Below, piece after piece: positions 62,146 through 64,000 of a stretch of DNA of 64,000 nucleotides. Source of the stretch: Paracoccus wurundjeri (GTDB taxonomy: Bacteria > Pseudomonadota > Alphaproteobacteria > Rhodobacterales > Rhodobacteraceae); the NCBI RefSeq assembly GCF_030678915.1, contig NZ_JAUUTZ010000009.1, positions 1-64,000 on the forward strand, read 5' to 3'. Both the position numbers and the translations under genes were made by a program. The first letter of the stretch is position 1; each line of letters starts with the position of its first letter. The notes under the pieces were generated by a model. The model was not told the DNA's origin, did no database searches, and was given only the letters and a program-made list of their open reading frames with translations.

Positions 62146-62928
62146 TTAACCCAACCAGACATCAAGGAACAACATGAGGGCAAGGCCGACCGCCAGTCCC
62201 GCGGTCGCCTTGTTCTGATGGCCGTTGCGATGGGTTTCGGGGATGATCTCGTGGCTGATGACGTAAAGCATCGCGCCGGCGGCGAAGGCAAGCCCCCAGG
62301 GCAGAAGCGGCTCCGACAGGCTGACCACCCCGGCGCCAAGCAGGCCGCCTATTGGTTCGACCAGCCCGGTGAGCGCGGCGATACGCCAGGCGCGCGCCTT
62401 GCTGTATCCTTCGCCCAGAAGCGAAACGGCCACGGCCAACCCCTCGGGCGCATTCTGCAAGCCGATCCCGATCGCCAGCGGCAATCCTCCGGACATGCCG
62501 CCCGAGCCGAAACCGACGCCGACCGCCAGCCCCTCGGGGAAATTATGGATGGTGATGGCGATGATGAACAGCCAGACCCGGCGCAGCGAATCCGCTGCCG
62601 GCCCCTCTCGCCCCGTCCTGAAATGCTCATGCGGAAGACGCTCGTTCAGCAGGGCCACCACACCCATGCCCAGAAGGATCGCGACGCAGACGATCAGGGC
62701 GGGGGTCGCGCTGGCCTCGTAACGCGGCTCGGCAGCGTCGAGCGCGGGAATGATGAGCGAAAAGAAGGACGCGGCCAGCATGACCCCGGCCGCGAAGCCA
62801 AGCAGAAGATCGCGCGACGCACGGGACGGAACGCCACCGAAAAGCACGGGAAGCGCGCCGACCGCAGTCAGTAAACCGGCGGCGAGGCTGCCAAGAAAGC
62901 CAAGTGTCAGAGGAGACAACGAGTCCAC
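62146..62928 (-). CDS. ZIP-family metal transporter
   Basis: This 260-residue protein has about eight membrane segments. TM4 carries AITIHNFPEGLAVGVGFG and TM5 carries GIGLQNAPEGLAVAV, the metal-site motifs, and HEIIPETH follows. It probably brings zinc or other divalent metal into the cytosol, as ZupT does; in TM5, Asn-Ala replaces the usual His-Asn. It stands alone with a 37-base gap to the MaoC gene. Confidence 0.9.
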   Translation of the reverse strand: MDSLSPLTLGFLGSLAAGLLTAVGALPVLFGGVPSRASRDLLLGFAAGVMLAASFFSLIIPALDAAEPRYEASATPALIVCVAILLGMGVVALLNERLPHEHFRTGREGPAADSLRRVWLFIIAITIHNFPEGLAVGVGFGSGGMSGGLPLAIGIGLQNAPEGLAVAVSLLGEGYSKARAWRIAALTGLVEPIGGLLGAGVVSLSEPLLPWGLAFAAGAMLYVISHEIIPETHRNGHQNKATAGLAVGLALMLFLDVWLG

Positions 62929-63252
62929 GATGTTACCTTTTGCTGCCTGGATTCCCGATCATCCGGAAAGGATATCAGGACCACGGTCGCGACCGGCGAG
63001 TGCCGAAATATACCCGGTGATCGGTATCCGAGGCCCTGCGATGTTGCAAGTGTGCTTATCCGGATGGCGGAGACCGCGCGAGTCCCTTGCCATAAGCCAG
63101 AAGTCATATGTGCTTCGTCCACGGAGTTTCGGGCAGTCTGCTGCCGCATTACCGGAATGCAGGCGGCGAAACTTTATAAAATATTTACATGATCGTTGCA
63201 GAACTGTCGGATTCCATCGCTAGCGACGGCCCCAGATAATTGGGGTATTCGG
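62929..63252. other. Divergent gap between ZIP and phnC genes
   Basis: These 324 bases contain a 10-base palindrome GGTCGCGACC (62985-62994) and an AT-rich part near 63170-63190 (AAATATTTACATG), which may be the phnC promoter. No clear Pho-box, gene or RNA is recognised. Confidence 0.45.
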
Positions 63253-64000
63253 ATGCTGGAAATAAGCGCTCTGACGAAACGGTTCGGAGATCGCACGGCA
63301 GTGGACAAGGCAAGTTTCGTCGTGACCGAACCGGCGATGATCGGGATCATCGGCAGTTCCGGCGCGGGCAAATCCACCATGTTGCGCATGCTTAACCGGC
63401 TGACCGATGCCAGCGAAGGCGCGATCCGCTTTCAGGGGCAGGATATCACTGCACTGACGGGGCGGGCCAGGCGGAAATGGCAATCGCGCTGCGCGATGAT
63501 CTTCCAGCAATTCAATCTGGTTCCACGGATGGATGTGGTGTCGAATGTGCTGCATGGCACGCTGAACCGGCGCTCGACCCTGGCGACGATGTTCAACCTG
63601 TATCCGCGCGAGGATGTCGAGACGGCCATCGAGATCCTCGACCGGCTTGGCGTTGCCGAGCATGCCGCCAAACGCGCCGAGGCGCTTTCGGGCGGGCAGC
63701 AGCAGCGCGTCGCCATCGCGCGGGCATTGATGCAGGACCCGGCGATCATTCTGGCGGATGAGCCGATTGCTTCGCTGGATCCGATGAATGCCCAGATCGT
63801 CATGGATAGGCTGCGCCGCATTCATGACGAGGACGGGCGCATGGTCATCGCCAATCTGCATACGCTGGATACCGCAAGGCGCTATTGCGACCGGATCATC
63901 GGCATGCGTGCCGGGCGGATCGTTTTCGACGGTACGCCCGCGCAACTGACCACCGGAGTCGCGCGCGATATCTATGGCGCGGGGGCGGATTTCTCGGAAA
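63253..64000 (+). CDS. phnC: Phosphonate ABC ATPase PhnC (3' end beyond window)
   Basis: An ATPase of the phosphonate/phosphate-ester importer; 249 codons are visible and the frame is open at the window edge. It has Walker [29 protein letters not shown] (a PhnC-specific stretch), signature LSGGQQQR, Walker [14 protein letters not shown] and switch His in ANLHTLDTA. PhnC relatives are about 260-280 residues, so only the end is cut. ATG 63253 follows TTGGGG by seven bases. The binding protein and permeases probably follow outside. Confidence 0.9.
   Translation, partial: MLEISALTKRFGDRTAVDKASFVVTEPAMIGIIGSSGAGKSTMLRMLNRLTDASEGAIRFQGQDITALTGRARRKWQSRCAMIFQQFNLVPRMDVVSNVLHGTLNRRSTLATMFNLYPREDVETAIEILDRLGVAEHAAKRAEALSGGQQQRVAIARALMQDPAIILADEPIASLDPMNAQIVMDRLRRIHDEDGRMVIANLHTLDTARRYCDRIIGMRAGRIVFDGTPAQLTTGVARDIYGAGADFSE

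Overview
The window is GC-rich (low 60s percent by eye) and densely coded on both strands. Gene families and codon use fit an alphaproteobacterium of the Rhodobacterales, most like Paracoccus. Evidence includes the divergent nsrR/hmp pair, the many ABC uptake operons for small organic compounds, a membrane PQQ glucose dehydrogenase, and a recurring intergenic element (CCCCGAGGTATTTGG...AAGAAGAAG, five copies). No rRNA, tRNA, CRISPR array, transposase or phage gene was recognised. The first ~95 bases are C/G homopolymer-rich and look like a contig edge. The last gene (phnC) runs off the right end.

Layout. 0.2-1.1 kb: EamA permease. 1.4-13.7 kb: one co-oriented catabolic block with a nitronate-monooxygenase-like flavoprotein, a PotDABC-type ABC importer, two crotonases, an acyl-CoA dehydrogenase, a TetR regulator, an NDP-forming acyl-CoA ligase and a ThDP enzyme. 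It would take up an acid, activate it with CoA and beta-oxidise it. The block carries two lesions: a frameshift in the first permease gene and a probable in-frame deletion in the flavoprotein. 14-17.7 kb: a conserved hypothetical, a ChaC-like cyclotransferase, an XRE regulator divergent from a DUF1330 gene, and a MerR regulator divergent from a CDF-type metal exporter. 17.7-25 kb: a LysR regulator divergent from a complete dipeptide ABC operon that ends with a cytoplasmic beta-lactamase-like hydrolase. 25.4-30 kb: kynureninase, an AEC permease, a small membrane protein, nsrR and hmp.

30.3-37.1 kb: a ribitol-type module (ribulokinase, SDR dehydrogenase, RbsABC-type transporter) with a divergent LacI regulator. 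37.3-39 kb: a MarR regulator with a Bcr/CflA efflux pump. 39.4-48.9 kb: a tetronate-type module (orphan binding protein, racemase-like protein, OtnK, OtnC, zinc alcohol dehydrogenase, DctA-type symporter, M24 peptidase, Hyi/OtnI isomerase, IclR). Three copies of one palindrome (TTTCACAnTGTGAAA type) stand upstream of its two gene groups and of the iclR gene, which suggests one regulon. 49.2-51.2 kb: YeiH-type exporter and LysR. 51.4-56.3 kb: gcd with an in-frame TAA, plus a two-component system. 56.5-64 kb: a small lipoprotein, a DpkA/Ldh-family reductase, a zinc ribbon/Rnk/Rnk-like trio, gdhA, a MaoC hydratase, a ZIP transporter and partial phnC.

The observations most worth pursuing are the IclR-linked palindrome regulon with its non-standard tetronate gene set, the 3'-end repeat family, the peptide transporter operon ending in a cytosolic beta-lactamase-fold enzyme, and the three damaged genes.
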